From positions 1,054,001-1,118,000 of the forward strand of contig NC_008269.1 in assembly GCF_000014565.1 (NCBI RefSeq): a DNA stretch of 64,000 bases. The letters are read 5' to 3'. Below the pieces are notes generated by a model. The model ran no database searches, was not told the origin of the DNA, and saw only the letters and a program-made list of their open reading frames with translations. Position 1 is the stretch's first letter, and each line of letters opens with the position of its first letter. This DNA is from Rhodococcus jostii RHA1. Lineage in GTDB: Bacteria > Actinomycetota > Actinomycetes > Mycobacteriales > Mycobacteriaceae. The position numbers and the translations under genes are program-made. Positions 43,457 through 54,900 of this stretch are shown here, piece by piece.

Positions 43457-44986
43457 ATGGGGTTTCGCACCTACAAGGGGAACACAGTCTCCGAGAACGG
43501 CTGGCGCATCTGCGATACCGGCGAAATCGTCAAGCCGCTGGTGCCCGGCACGGACAACGTGCGTCCGGAGGTGCGCCGGGGCGCGGCGGCGACGATCCTG
43601 GTTGCCTGGGCCGCGGTCTGGCATCGGCGGATCTGGCGGATCGACAGCTACCGGCCCCGCGACTACTGGGGGTTCAGCTGGGACAACGATATTGCCAACA
43701 GCAACCATCTGAGCGGGACGGCCGTGGATCTCAATGCCACCCGGTTGCCGTGGAAGGTGCGGGCGTCGGTGAACATGCCGGCCGACAAGATCGTCGCGGT
43801 CCGCCAGATGCTCACCGAGTTCGAGGGCACGGTGTTTTGGGGTGAGGACTGGGCCACCAAGGACCCGATGCACACCCAGATCAACCTCCCCGAGGGTGAC
43901 ACCCGCCTGGACGCCTTCGCCACCCGGCTCGACAACGGCTACCTCTGGGTGTACGGGCCACCCGATCCGGACGCGTTCCCCCTCCCGGCGGGGTACTACT
44001 ACGGTCCGCTCGACGGACCCGCCGAGTCGATCAGCGGCCTGTTCCCCACGGACCCGCAATCCTGGAAGGACGGCCTCAGGCGCTGGCAGAAGACCTGCGG
44101 CATACCGGAAACCGGAATCTGGGACACCGACACCGCCCGCGCGGCGACGGCGCTGCAGATCGCGAACGGATGGCCGGTGACCGGCTATGTGTTCGAGGGC
44201 GAATGGAATGTCGTGATCCGCCACGGGCAACGCCCTGACCTCGGCGGACCGGTCACCCCACCGCCGCCGCCCGTGGTGCGCGGCAAGACCTGGGCGGATG
44301 TGTCGCAGCATCAGATCACCCCGGTCACCGACGCGTACCCGTACGACATTTTCTGTTTCCGGTCCAACAGCGGGAACATGCGGGACACGAAGTTCGCGGC
44401 GAACCACGACTGGGCGGTGCGTGCCTGTGACGACGGCCGGCTGCGGTTTTTCATCGTGTACTGGTTCTTCCGGCCCGGTCAGGCGAACATCGACTTGCTG
44501 ATGCAGATGGTCACCGAGCAGGGCGGGCCGCATCCGCGGATGGTCGTCATGGCCGACGTCGAGGACGCAGCCGGGACGATCACCGGGGACCAGTCGGCGG
44601 AGGTCAACGACGAGATCCGGCGCGCCCGCGAATGGCTCGGCGAGCGGCGGGTGATCGGCTACTGGAACCCGGTCTCGAACGCGGACCTGTGGCGCACCCG
44701 CCCACCAGGTCTGCGATTGGTGACTCCCAGCTACGGCCGGGAGCCCGGCTCGCCGAAAATCAAGCCGGACGGCTATTTCGCGCACCAGTACACCGACAAC
44801 GGCCCGTGCCCACCGTTCGGTCGCTGCGACCTCAACTACACCCACCTGAGTACCGACGAACTCGACGCAATGCTCGGCCTGGGCCAAAGCCCCCCGCCCC
44901 CGCCCCCGCCTCCGGTTCCGGAACCGTTCCCGGTCGACGACGCGGCGCTGTGGGACTACATCGCCGGGGAGGTTCTCGGCCGATGA
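43457..44986 (+). CDS. Multidomain wall hydrolase: M15 peptidase, peptidoglycan-binding and GH25-like domains
   Basis: A 509-residue protein from the ATG after GAGGTGA. The M15 (D-Ala-D-Ala / L-Ala-D-Glu peptidase) zinc motif appears as SNHLSGTAVDLN and DPMHTQINL (residues about 85-145). A peptidoglycan-binding-like helical domain follows (LRRWQKTCGIPETGIWDTDT). Then comes a GH25-like/DUF1906-type barrel (TWADVSQHQI, RMVVMADVEDAAG, FAHQYTDNG; about 270-450), a Pro-rich linker and a short tail. No signal peptide. Together with its neighbours it covers peptide and glycan bonds of the wall. Confidence 0.85.
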   Translation: MGFRTYKGNTVSENGWRICDTGEIVKPLVPGTDNVRPEVRRGAAATILVAWAAVWHRRIWRIDSYRPRDYWGFSWDNDIANSNHLSGTAVDLNATRLPWKVRASVNMPADKIVAVRQMLTEFEGTVFWGEDWATKDPMHTQINLPEGDTRLDAFATRLDNGYLWVYGPPDPDAFPLPAGYYYGPLDGPAESISGLFPTDPQSWKDGLRRWQKTCGIPETGIWDTDTARAATALQIANGWPVTGYVFEGEWNVVIRHGQRPDLGGPVTPPPPPVVRGKTWADVSQHQITPVTDAYPYDIFCFRSNSGNMRDTKFAANHDWAVRACDDGRLRFFIVYWFFRPGQANIDLLMQMVTEQGGPHPRMVVMADVEDAAGTITGDQSAEVNDEIRRAREWLGERRVIGYWNPVSNADLWRTRPPGLRLVTPSYGREPGSPKIKPDGYFAHQYTDNGPCPPFGRCDLNYTHLSTDELDAMLGLGQSPPPPPPPPVPEPFPVDDAALWDYIAGEVLGR

Positions 44987-44999
44987 CACTGGTGCGGTC

Positions 45000-46259
45000 A
45001 TGAAGATCAGGGATCTCACTCCGGTGCCGCAGTTCGGTGTGGGCGGGACCGACCTGGGCATCCCGGTGCGAATGCCCACCGGCGAGATCGGTTTCTTCTT
45101 CGGTGACACCTTCGCCGAGAACCGGGTCGGTGGCCCCGGCTGGCGCAGCCCGGTACTGCTCTACAGTCACACCCACGACCTCGATGACGGGGTACGGTTT
45201 CACCGCGCCGCCGGGGGCAGCACTGCGAAACAGCTCTGGGACTACCCGCACAACAACCCGGAATTCAGCACCGTACTCCCGACCGACGCGATCGTGATCG
45301 GCACCCGGATCTACCTGCACGTCCTCGTGGTCCGGGGCCTGCCCGACACGCGGTGGACCGAGATCCAATACTCCGACGACAACGGCGAGACCTGGACCCA
45401 CGGTGGACCCAAGGCCCGCTGGGAAGGATGGGAGTTCGGCGGCCATCGCCGGATGCTGACCTGGGAACACGGCGGCGACGGGTTCGTCTACGTGATGACC
45501 ACCGGCGGCCTCGAACGTGACAAGAACGTGCTGCTATTCCGCTGCCCCGAGGACCAGCTGCTGAACCGAGACTTCTACGAGCCCTGGGGATTCAGCAATG
45601 GCGCCTGGGCGTGGGGCAATCCGCCCACCCCGATCCTGCCGGTCGGGTCCAAGGTCGGGGAACTGTGTCTGCGCCGGATGCAGAACAACTGGGTGCTCAG
45701 CTACTTCAACGAAGCCGAATACAACATCACCATCCGCGTCGTCGGACAGATCACCGACAACTGGCACACCGCTCCCACGTTCCGGCCGGTACGCGGACCG
45801 TCGGGAAACGGTGGCCCCGACGTCGTCACCCGCCTGTACGGCGGATACGTGCACCCGGACAGCACGTTCGACAACTTTCACATCATCGTGTCCGAATGGG
45901 CCGAATCCGGATGGCCATACCGGGCCATGCAATTTCGGGCCCAGGTTCAACCCGCAGTACCGATCGAGGAGGACGAACACATGAGTGCACGCGAAGTTGC
46001 CGCCGCGTTCCGGGACGACCACCCGGTCACCCTCTACGACGGATCCGGGCGCAAGCTCGATCTGCGGGAGGCGATCGCCGAGATCTTATGGAAGGAGGTC
46101 ACCAATCTCGGTCTCGAAGGCCGCCCGGTGCCCGCCGACCGCCAGGACGATCAGTTCGGCCACATCCTGTCCACCCATGCGCTGGCAGAGCAGAACAACA
46201 AACTACTCCGGGCACTGTGTGAGAAGGCGGGCATCGACGTCGATCAGGTGTTGGGCTAA
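45000..46259 (+). CDS. DUF4185 protein, probable GH183 endo-D-arabinanase
   Basis: A 419-residue protein starting 13 bases after the M15 gene. Residues 1-320 are DUF4185 (FGVGGTDLGIPVRMPTGEIG, FFFGDTFAENR, FVYVMTTGG, GELCLRRMQNNWVLSYFNEA, PDVVTRLYGGYVHPDSTFD). DUF4185 enzymes from Bacteroidetes, mycobacteria and phages were reported as endo-D-arabinanases and form GH183; they cut the arabinan of arabinogalactan. A helical tail of about 100 residues (AIAEILWKEVTNLGLEG) is unlike the family and may be a targeting or assembly domain. No signal peptide. Confidence 0.85.
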   Translation: MKIRDLTPVPQFGVGGTDLGIPVRMPTGEIGFFFGDTFAENRVGGPGWRSPVLLYSHTHDLDDGVRFHRAAGGSTAKQLWDYPHNNPEFSTVLPTDAIVIGTRIYLHVLVVRGLPDTRWTEIQYSDDNGETWTHGGPKARWEGWEFGGHRRMLTWEHGGDGFVYVMTTGGLERDKNVLLFRCPEDQLLNRDFYEPWGFSNGAWAWGNPPTPILPVGSKVGELCLRRMQNNWVLSYFNEAEYNITIRVVGQITDNWHTAPTFRPVRGPSGNGGPDVVTRLYGGYVHPDSTFDNFHIIVSEWAESGWPYRAMQFRAQVQPAVPIEEDEHMSAREVAAAFRDDHPVTLYDGSGRKLDLREAIAEILWKEVTNLGLEGRPVPADRQDDQFGHILSTHALAEQNNKLLRALCEKAGIDVDQVLG

Positions 46260-46593
46260 GACGTTCCGTGCGGTCGGTGGCACGGCACAAATGCTCCCGC
46301 TAGCCCTCTGCCGGACTCGGCGGGTGCCCGCCCGTTGCCGCTGGTTCGGCCTGGGACGCCGGCCACGACTGCAGGGGCGCTGTTCGTACCCATTTTGCGC
46401 AACGGCGGAGAACTTTTTCGTAGAAGGTGTCGACTGAATCGGTAACACTGCTGACGAATCCGGACGCTGGACCCTTCCTGAGAGATGTCCTACTTCCTCA
46501 TTTCATGAGGAGAGTCATGGTTGATCGACGCTCCCAAATCCTCGCGGCAACACGGAATGACAAGATCGGGGCCTCGTCGTCGATCGTTCGGCG
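46260..46593. other. Convergent intergenic region
   Basis: Lies between the ends of the DUF4185 and membrane-protein genes. No gene or clear hairpin seen. Confidence 0.4.
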
Positions 46594-47550
46594 CTATGCA
46601 TCCCCGGTCTTGTTCGTCCCGTCGAACTGTGCGGTTGCCGAGATCGCCATGCTGGAGAACAGTCGACCGGAGAAGCCGAAGAGCAGGGCGAGCGCCAGGG
46701 CGATCGGGGTGTAGGGAGCGTCCCACGAGTTGTCCAGGAAGACGCTGCCGAGGATGTTGATTCGTGGGTCGGACAGGAATCGCACCAGTAGTAGTCCTCC
46801 TACCGCGGTCAGTGCGCCGCCGACGGGGCTGAGTACCATCACGCCCCAGGACGAGGATGCCCGCTTCCCGGTGAGTGTGGTCACGGCCGGTGCGAGGAAT
46901 CCGCCGAGTGCGCCGAGTAGCATCGTCTGCTCGTGTCCGAGAGCTATTCCGACGGCAATGATCCCGCACAGGCCGACTATGGCCAGCCACAGGGTGATTC
47001 GAGTGTTCTCCAGCTCGGCGGCCAGTCCCTCCTCTTCTCGCTCGTGCACGAGTTTGTGCGCGCCCTCAATGATGCGCCTGGTGGCGGGGGTGGTCGCGTC
47101 GCCGAGCAGCGTGCGCAGCCTCTGCTCGGTGTCCTGATCGAGCGCGGACAGTTTCAGGAGGATGGGTTCTGCGTATGCCGACAGCTCGTCGCCCGGGACC
47201 AGATGCACCAATCTGCGCTGCAGCGCGTTGAGTCTCTGGATGTCGGCGACCAGCTTGGTGAGCGGCACGTTGAAGACCCACCCGAGGCGTTCGAGAACGG
47301 GGTGCCGTTTGCTGCCCTTGAGATTGTTGAGTGACATGAGAATCGACACGTACGCGGACCTCGCATGTGGCTCTGCCCCGGCCTGCTCGATCATGATGCA
47401 GGCACGGTCGCGTAGGTCCTTGATCTGCGATCTGAGCAGCCGGTAGCGCGGTGCGGCGATCAGTCCGCGGTTGGTGATCAGAATGATGACGAAGTAGCCC
47501 AGACAAATTGCCACCAGAACCACTCGATTGGCTGTCATGTCGAAGTTCAT
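46594..47550 (-). CDS. Integral membrane protein of unknown function
   Basis: A 318-residue protein. One N-terminal helix (VVLVAICLGYFVIILI) is followed by about 150 helical, charged cytoplasmic residues (LVHLVPGDELSAYAEPILLK, then KLVHEREEEGLAAELENTR). Four hydrophobic segments follow in the C-terminal third (LAIVGLCGIIAVGIALG, MLLGALGGFLAPAVTTL, ALTAVGGLLLVRFL, ALALALLFGFSGRLF). No family recognised. Lying between lysins and the toxin, it could take part in export, but nothing proves this. Confidence 0.75.
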   Translation of the reverse strand: MNFDMTANRVVLVAICLGYFVIILITNRGLIAAPRYRLLRSQIKDLRDRACIMIEQAGAEPHARSAYVSILMSLNNLKGSKRHPVLERLGWVFNVPLTKLVADIQRLNALQRRLVHLVPGDELSAYAEPILLKLSALDQDTEQRLRTLLGDATTPATRRIIEGAHKLVHEREEEGLAAELENTRITLWLAIVGLCGIIAVGIALGHEQTMLLGALGGFLAPAVTTLTGKRASSSWGVMVLSPVGGALTAVGGLLLVRFLSDPRINILGSVFLDNSWDAPYTPIALALALLFGFSGRLFSSMAISATAQFDGTNKTGDA

Positions 47551-48933
47551 GTCGACCTCCGCAGGTTCCGGACATGATGAGACTAGCGTGGCACCGCGTT
47601 GTCCAGGCCACGAACGTTAACGGATTCGACATCGGCTGGAACTCGGACCGCATCCAATGCTCAACGCTTCCCATTCGGGAATCACCGACCTTCCTCACCG
47701 TCTAACGCTGTGATCTGCGCAAAGTGGGTGAGAATGAATTTCGCGGTTGCACAGTCGAGGCGATCACTCCTCAAAGGGGGTCGTGAAAACCGTTGGAGAA
47801 TAGCATAATTCGCCAATCCGCGTCCGGGTCGCACCCAGGACGTGATGTCGGTACATAGTCGCGGAACCTGGCGGGCATGGGCGCCAAGGGGTGCGGCGGT
47901 GGACAGCCGCGGCCTGGCGGCGCTACGGGCTGGATCGCGGCCAGCGCACCGAACGGTCGCGAGCGCTGCGCGACGCGGCGCAGGTTGGGACCCGACGGCG
48001 GTGACCGCGGCGCGCGCCGACACCGGCGAGCCCGCGTTGTTCGCACCGGAGGAATTGAGATGACGAGCGCTACCCGTGATCCGAGCGAGAGGGCGCCGCG
48101 CTGATCTCGCGCCCTCGATCGGTTCGGCCATCCGGGGCGCATGCTGGCGTTGGCCGTCTGGGCGATCGCGTTGCCGGCGACCATCATACCGGTGGTGCCT
48201 GCCGAGAGACGCTACGCCAGGCGCGCGGTGGTTCGGGGCAACGGGGAAGCTCCTCTGATGGCGATGGCAGGACGCCGCGACGCACTTGGCGACCTCCGCG
48301 GTCCCGGACAGTCCACATCCAGCGGCAACATCGGTGGCCGACCTAATCGGGGACCTTACGCATGCTTAGCTTCAGGCTTCTACTTTGCTCCGTGCATGAT
48401 GCGCAACGGAGGGCAAACGCCGACCGGGAAGCGGCGTTCCGGACGGGTGGCGCCTGTTACGGCAGATCGACAGCGAAATAGACGCCCGCCAGCGGTGGAC
48501 GTTCAGCATCGCCGAGGACATGCAGGACAGCGAGTGGCTCACCAGGGGCACCCATATCGGAGGCGTCGGCTTCGGCACACAAGGTGATGCGGGTTTCGTC
48601 CACCCGGTCCGACACACGCTGAGGCGTGATCAGGACTGGACCTGTCCGCGGTCCGCGCCGCCATCGAACACCCTGGTGCGCCTCATCTGCAGCCCCCGCG
48701 GCGGATGTCCAGCACCGCGGGAATCGGCGACGTCAGAGTCCACCGGCTGCGTCACCATCACCGCTTGGCCACCCAGGTGTTCAACCCGGCACGGGTTGGA
48801 CGCCGTCTCGGCATTCAGATGGTCGTTAGAACACCGAATCACCAGTGACTTTGGGGTGAGGCGAGCGGACACTGGGACTGGTACCAACCAGTCTTGATGT
48901 AGTGGTTTCGCGCAGCTCGCGAAGGACAGTCGG
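47551..48933. other. Long stretch without intact genes (about 1.4 kb)
   Basis: Only scraps are visible. One frame near 48460-48620 (RQIDSEIDARQRWTFSIAED, then SEWLTRGTHIGGVGFGTQG) looks like a true protein fragment of unknown origin, with no start and a broken end. The right end must contain the promoter of the Tc operon; GAAGGAC precedes the first Tc start. Confidence 0.4.
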
Positions 48934-51900
48934 ATGACGGATCGCTCTAGGACGCTTCGGCAGCGCACGGCTCTTTTGTGGAGTGTATTCCTGGTTCCGC
49001 TGTGTGTCCTGGCCGTTATCTTGTTGCATCGCTGGTTTGGTCACGATGGTCAAGTCGTGCTGACTCTCGGCCTGGTTGGGGCGGTAATTGTCGGGCTGTT
49101 GCCCATCCTGTTTGTTGTCCTGTCTAGGGTCGGGTCGGTCGACACAGAACTCCCGCCGTCCGGCGAGGCCGCGACGTACCGCGTCACCGGCCGAGTCACG
49201 AGCAGCACAAGTCCGTCGGTGGGCGGCCTGCTTGTCAGGATCGTGGACAAATCTGTCAACAGGGATACGCTCCTTGCCGACGCTCCGACCGGCTCGCGCG
49301 GCAACTACGCGGCATCCTTCCCTGTCGCCGCGCTCAAACGATGCGGCAAGGACAGGCCAGACCTGCAGGCGCGGGTCTTTTCCGGCGAGCGGTTCCTCGC
49401 CGCCTCTGAGGTCCGCTACGACGCCAAGACGGTCGAGACCATCGACGTGCTGCTTCCGGACACGGCGACGGCCGCGCTTGCCAGTGAGTACGAGGCGTTG
49501 ACCACCGCGATCCGGTCGCACTACGACGCAAACCTGCGCGATCTCAAGGAATCCGAGGAGCAGCGGGACCTGACGTACCTGGCGAATAAGACCGGATGGG
49601 ATGCGCGGGCGGTCGCGCTGGCCGCCCTCGCCGACCAGTTCGCGGCCCGAGCGGCAGAGACGAAGGCTGAGATTCCGCCGGTGTTCTTCTACGCCCTGTT
49701 TCGGGCAGGAGTGCCAGCCAACTATGCTGCGGTGTACCAATCCGGCGGCAAGGCGGTCGGTGCGATCTGGAGGCGCGCGGCCGAGCAGGGCGTCATTCCC
49801 ATTGACGCGGCCGAACAGATCCCGGCAGTTCTCGAGCAGTTCCAGCGCCTGAGCGCCGAGCATCTACTCACGAGCGAACCCGTGGCCGGCGTCTCTACGC
49901 TGACAGAGATGCTGGCCGCATCCGGCGTCCCGACCGATCGTCGATCCGCGTTCGCGTCCCTCTACACCACGCACCGCGGCGATCTACCGGCCTTTTGGCG
50001 CTCGGTCGTCGCCGAGTTCGGAGACGAGACCGCGAGCCGACTCCAGATCGACGGAAAGCTGGGCTTTCTCACGCTCAACAACGCCCCGCTGATCAGCGTC
50101 CTGCGAAAGGCGCTTGCCGACGGCAGCCATGACCGGATCGACGACCCGGTCGAACTCGCCAAGGCGGGCTACTACCGTCCTGAGAAATGGGCGGCACTGC
50201 TCGATGACAGCGTCGTTACACCGCCCGAAATTCCGGGTGCAACGCCTCAGGAAAAACGGGAGAACTACGGCGAGTACCTTGCCGCGGAGGTCCGGCTGAG
50301 TTACCCGACGGCCTCCATCGCCGACAAGATCGGCAAGGGTGAGCTGGCCATCAGCTTCCCCGATCGCGTGCGGGAATTCCTGACCGAACAGCAGGGCGCC
50401 TTCGAGTTGGGTATGCAGCCGATCGAGCAGTACCTTGCCCGAAAAGACATTCAGCCAGAGCCGGAAGTGGTCGGCGAGATTAAGCGACTGCAACGCGTCT
50501 ACCAGATCACACCCAGTGACCGAGCCATGGAAGGGCTCCTACGCCGCGGGATCGACGCCGCGTACCACGTGGTGCGCTACGACAAGCAGACCTTCCGGAC
50601 CTCGTTCGCCGACGACCTAGGCGGCCCGGACGAGGCCGACCGAGTCCACGACCGGTCCATGCAGCTGCACAACACGGTCCTCAACCTCGTGATCGGCTAC
50701 GTGACTGCCCGAAACGGCGTCCCGCTCGCTGCGCTGCCCCCTGAACCGGGCGCCGGGACCAGGCTAGATCTAGGCATACGGCCCGGACCCCCCGGGGCCG
50801 CGGCGCCGAGGCCGGCCACCGACGTGATCGCGTACCCGACCCTGGAGACGCTATTCGGCGAGATGGATTTCTGCGCGTGCGAACACTGCCGCTCCGTGCT
50901 TTCCCCCGCCGCCTACCTGGTGGACCTGCTGAATTTCATCGACAACGAGAAGGTCGACCCCAACCCGTACGACGTGCTCCTCGGGCGGCGACCGGACCTT
51001 GCCCATCTCCCCCTGACGTGCGAGAACACCAACAAGGCACTGCCCTACATCGATGTTGTCAACGAGACGCTTGAGTACTTCATCGCCAACGAGAACGCGC
51101 CCCTTTCTCTCGGCGACTTCGAAGGACACGACACCGGAAGCGCCGAGTCGGCGGACCTGCTGGCCAGCCCGCAATACGTCAATGACATGGCGTACACGAT
51201 TCTGCGCGACCAGCGGTTCCCGACCGGGCTGCCGTTCCACCAGCCCTTGGAGAACGCGCGGCTCTATCTCGACAAGTTCGAGACGTCGGTGGAGCTGGCG
51301 ATGGAACGACTACGCGTCAGCGACGAGCTCGACCGCGGCGCGCAGCGGTACGGTTGGCGCGACATCCTGATGGAAAGTCTGGGCATGTCCCGCCCGGAAT
51401 ACGAGATCCTCACTGACTCCGAAGCGGTGCCGCTGTGGCGGGCGTACGGTTTCCCGGACCGGATCAGCGAAGCCGACGTGATCGACGCACTGTCCAACGC
51501 GAAGGCGTTCGCCCGCCGGTTGCAGATCACCTACGAGGATCTCATCACCCTGCTGCAGACCCGGTTCGTTAACCCGGACCTGAATCTCATCCCTAAATTG
51601 GAGCGCCTCGGCGTGCCGTTCACGACATTGAAGTTACTCAAGCTCGGCCCGCTCACCGACGAGGCCTTCGACGCGTTGCTGCCGACCGGCTCGTTGGCGC
51701 CGGATCCCGCCGAGTACGAGGGTGACATCAAGGCATGGGTGCGCGACCCGGGCACCTATGCCCGCATCATGGGCCTCGTGGTCCTGGTGGACCCCACCGG
51801 GGAGGCGCCCGTGGGGAGCTTCGACACCCTTGAACTGCGCCGAGCGGAGCCGATTACGGACCCCGACGATACCTCTACCCGTCTGGGCGCGGTCGCGTTC

Positions 51901-54900
51901 ACCCGGCTGCTGCGGCTGATCCGGCTGTGGCGGCGAACCGGTTGGACGATCCAGCAGACCGACGCCGCTGTCTGCGCTCTGTATCGCACCGACTTGCAGT
52001 ACATGAGCGCCGAGGACATCGACACCGTCGAAAAGCTGGATACCGGATTTGGTGTGCTGCTCCCGCGCCTCGGGATTTTCGTGAGAACGCTGCGGGCGCT
52101 GAAACTGACCCCACAACGCGAGCTGCTGTCACTGCTGGCCTTGTGGGCGCCGATAGGGACCGACGGTCCCGCATCGCTGTACCGGCAACTCTTCCTGGAT
52201 CCGACTCTCCTCAAACGGAACCCGACGCCGCCCGAGCGGGACCCGTTCGCAGACAACGGGTACGGCCGGTTTCTGGTCGACCCTAACACCCGACTGGCTG
52301 AGCACTCGGAGTCGGTCCGCGCCGCGTGCCAGCTCACCGGCGACGAGTACGACCAGATCGTCGCGGGGCTCGGCTACGACGAGAACACAGCGCTGAACCT
52401 GCAACATGTCAGCGAGGTGTTCCGGCACGGCTACCTGGCCCGAAAGCTACGGATCAGTGTGCGCGAACTGCTGCTGCTGATCTCGATGACCGGCCTCGAC
52501 CCGTTCGCGGCACCGGATCCGACCCGCCCGGCGATACTGAAGCTAGCCGCGCTAGTCCAGTCCCTGCGAGACAGGTCGGTGCCGTCCGAGGCGGCGCTGT
52601 ATCTGATCTGGAACCAGGACCTCAGCGGCCGATCTACGCCCACCCCCGCCCAGATCGCCGAGTTGGCCCGCACGCTCCGCGGCGACTTCGCGGCCATCGA
52701 CGAACAGTTCGCGGTGACCGAGGATCCGGGCGGCGACCTTGCCCGAACTAGGATGACACTGGTCTACGGCGACGAGGCCGCCGGCGCCTTCTTCGCCCTG
52801 CTGGACGGCACGATCGTGGTGGAGGTCGGGTATACGCATCCCCAACTGGACCTGGAGTCCGCCATCACCGCCGCCGACCCGCGGCTGACCTACGACGACT
52901 TCGGCCACCGCCTGTCGCACACCGGGCTGCTCGACGCCACCACCGCCGACGCGCTGAAGGCGGTCGCCGGGGCGCCGGCCGAATTCGCGACCGCCGTCGA
53001 CGCGCTGCTCGCCCACAGCGTGGACGCGCACGGCTCCTTCTTCGCGCTCCATCCGGAGCTGCAGCCGCTGTACGAGACATACGTAGGGTCCGCGGCGCCC
53101 GTCGCGGACAAGCGTGCCGCGCTGCTTTCGGCCTTCCGGCCGGAACTGTCCCGGCGTCGCAAGCGCCAGCAGACGATCCAACGGCTCAGCGCCGACGTCG
53201 ACGTATCCCTCCCACAGGCGATCCTCGACCCGCCGACCGCACCCTACCCCCTGCACGCCGCACGTCATCCGGAGCGGCCCGCGCTCGACGACGTGCTGAA
53301 GGTGCAGACACCAGGCCTCGCCGTGAAGTTCTACTTCCGCGACACCGCCACCGGGCCGGTCGACCAGAGCGGCACCGCGGCAGACCTGGACTACTCCGTC
53401 GACGGATCGAACCCGCTGCCGGCCAACCCGATACCCGGCGAGTCCGTGTCCGGCACCTGGGATGGACAACTCGAGACACCGGAGTCCGGATTCTTCAACA
53501 TCGTGGTAGAGACGGACGCCGGCGCGACCGTGCGGCTCGCCCTGGACGGCCGAGACCTTGACCTGACCCGCAACGGCGAGATCCGGCGCAACAGCGACCC
53601 GCTGGAGCTCACGGGCGGACAACTCTACGACCTCACCCTGACAGTGGAAAATGTTCGCCGCACCCTGCGCGTCAAATGGGAGACGCCGAAGCGGTCCCGC
53701 GAACCGATCCCGGGACGCTACCTCTACCCCCCGGACATCACGGAGCCGTTCACCGCGACCTACGTCCGATTCCTCAAAGCCGCATCACTCGCCGCCGCGC
53801 TTCCCCTGACCGCAGGCGAGCTTTCCCACTTCGCCACCGCACCGGAATACGCGATCGACGGCGAGGGCTGGCTCAACGCCCTGCCCGTCACCGGTGACCC
53901 GAGCGAGGCCACCGCCGCCGCGCTGCTGGCACCGCTGCGCGCCCTGCTCGACTACGCCAGGATCAGGTCGGAGCTCAGGCCCCCCGACGGTGCACTGCTC
54001 GCGGTGCTCCAGGATCCGGTCGAGGCGTCCGGGCCGGACGGCACATTGTTGGCCATGACCGGGTGGAACCGCGCGGACCTCGATGCCGTGGTGGTAGCCC
54101 ACTTCGGCCGCACAGTCAACGATCTGGCGAATTTTGAACTATTCGGCAGGGTATATGACGCCCTGGCACTGGCACGGATGGCCGGCATCGCTGCAACATC
54201 CTTGATTGCCGCGACCACCAACGAACCCAGCGGCGACACGGTGCGGGAGCTGCAGATCGCGCTTCGTGCCCGCTACAGCGCCGAGGACTGGCGTTCGATC
54301 GTCCAGCCCATCAACGACAACATGCGCGAGGCGCAGCGGGACGCGCTGGTGGCCCACATCCTCCATCACATGGCCGGCGACGAGGACACAGCGCACATCG
54401 ACACCGCCGACAAGCTCTTCGAGTACTTCCTCATGGACGTCGAGATGCAGTCCTGCATGCGGACGTCACGGATCCGGCATGCGCTGTCCTCGGTGCAACT
54501 GTTCATCGAGCGCTGTCTGATGAACCTCGAACCTGACGTATCGCCTGCCCGCATCGATTCCCGGCGGTGGGAGTGGATGAAACGCTACCGGGTGTGGGAG
54601 GCCAACCGGAAGGTCTTCCTTTTCGCCGAGAATTGGTTGGAACCGGAACTGCGCGACGACAAGTCGCCGTTCTTCAAGGAAATCGAGAGTGAACTGCTGC
54701 AAGCCGACGTCACCGAGGAGTCGGCGACCACGGCACTGTTGAACTACCTCGCGAAGCTGGAAGACGTGGCGAAGCTGGAGCCGTGCGGGCTCCACCACAT
54801 CGAGCAGGACGCTGAGGCTACCCCGCCAGTGCCTCCGATCAGCCACGTGATCGCACATACCGCCGGGGCGCGCCGCACGTACTACTACCGCAGCCTCGAG

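Noticed and set aside
43199..45109. 636-codon minus-strand frame opposite the M15-GH25-like gene
   Set aside because: Shadow frame with no domain; the plus-strand gene explains the stretch.
37123..46259. Prophage
   Set aside because: Only lysins and a holin-like gene are present, with no capsid, portal, tail, terminase or phage replication gene anywhere in the window. A lysis-module remnant cannot be fully excluded.
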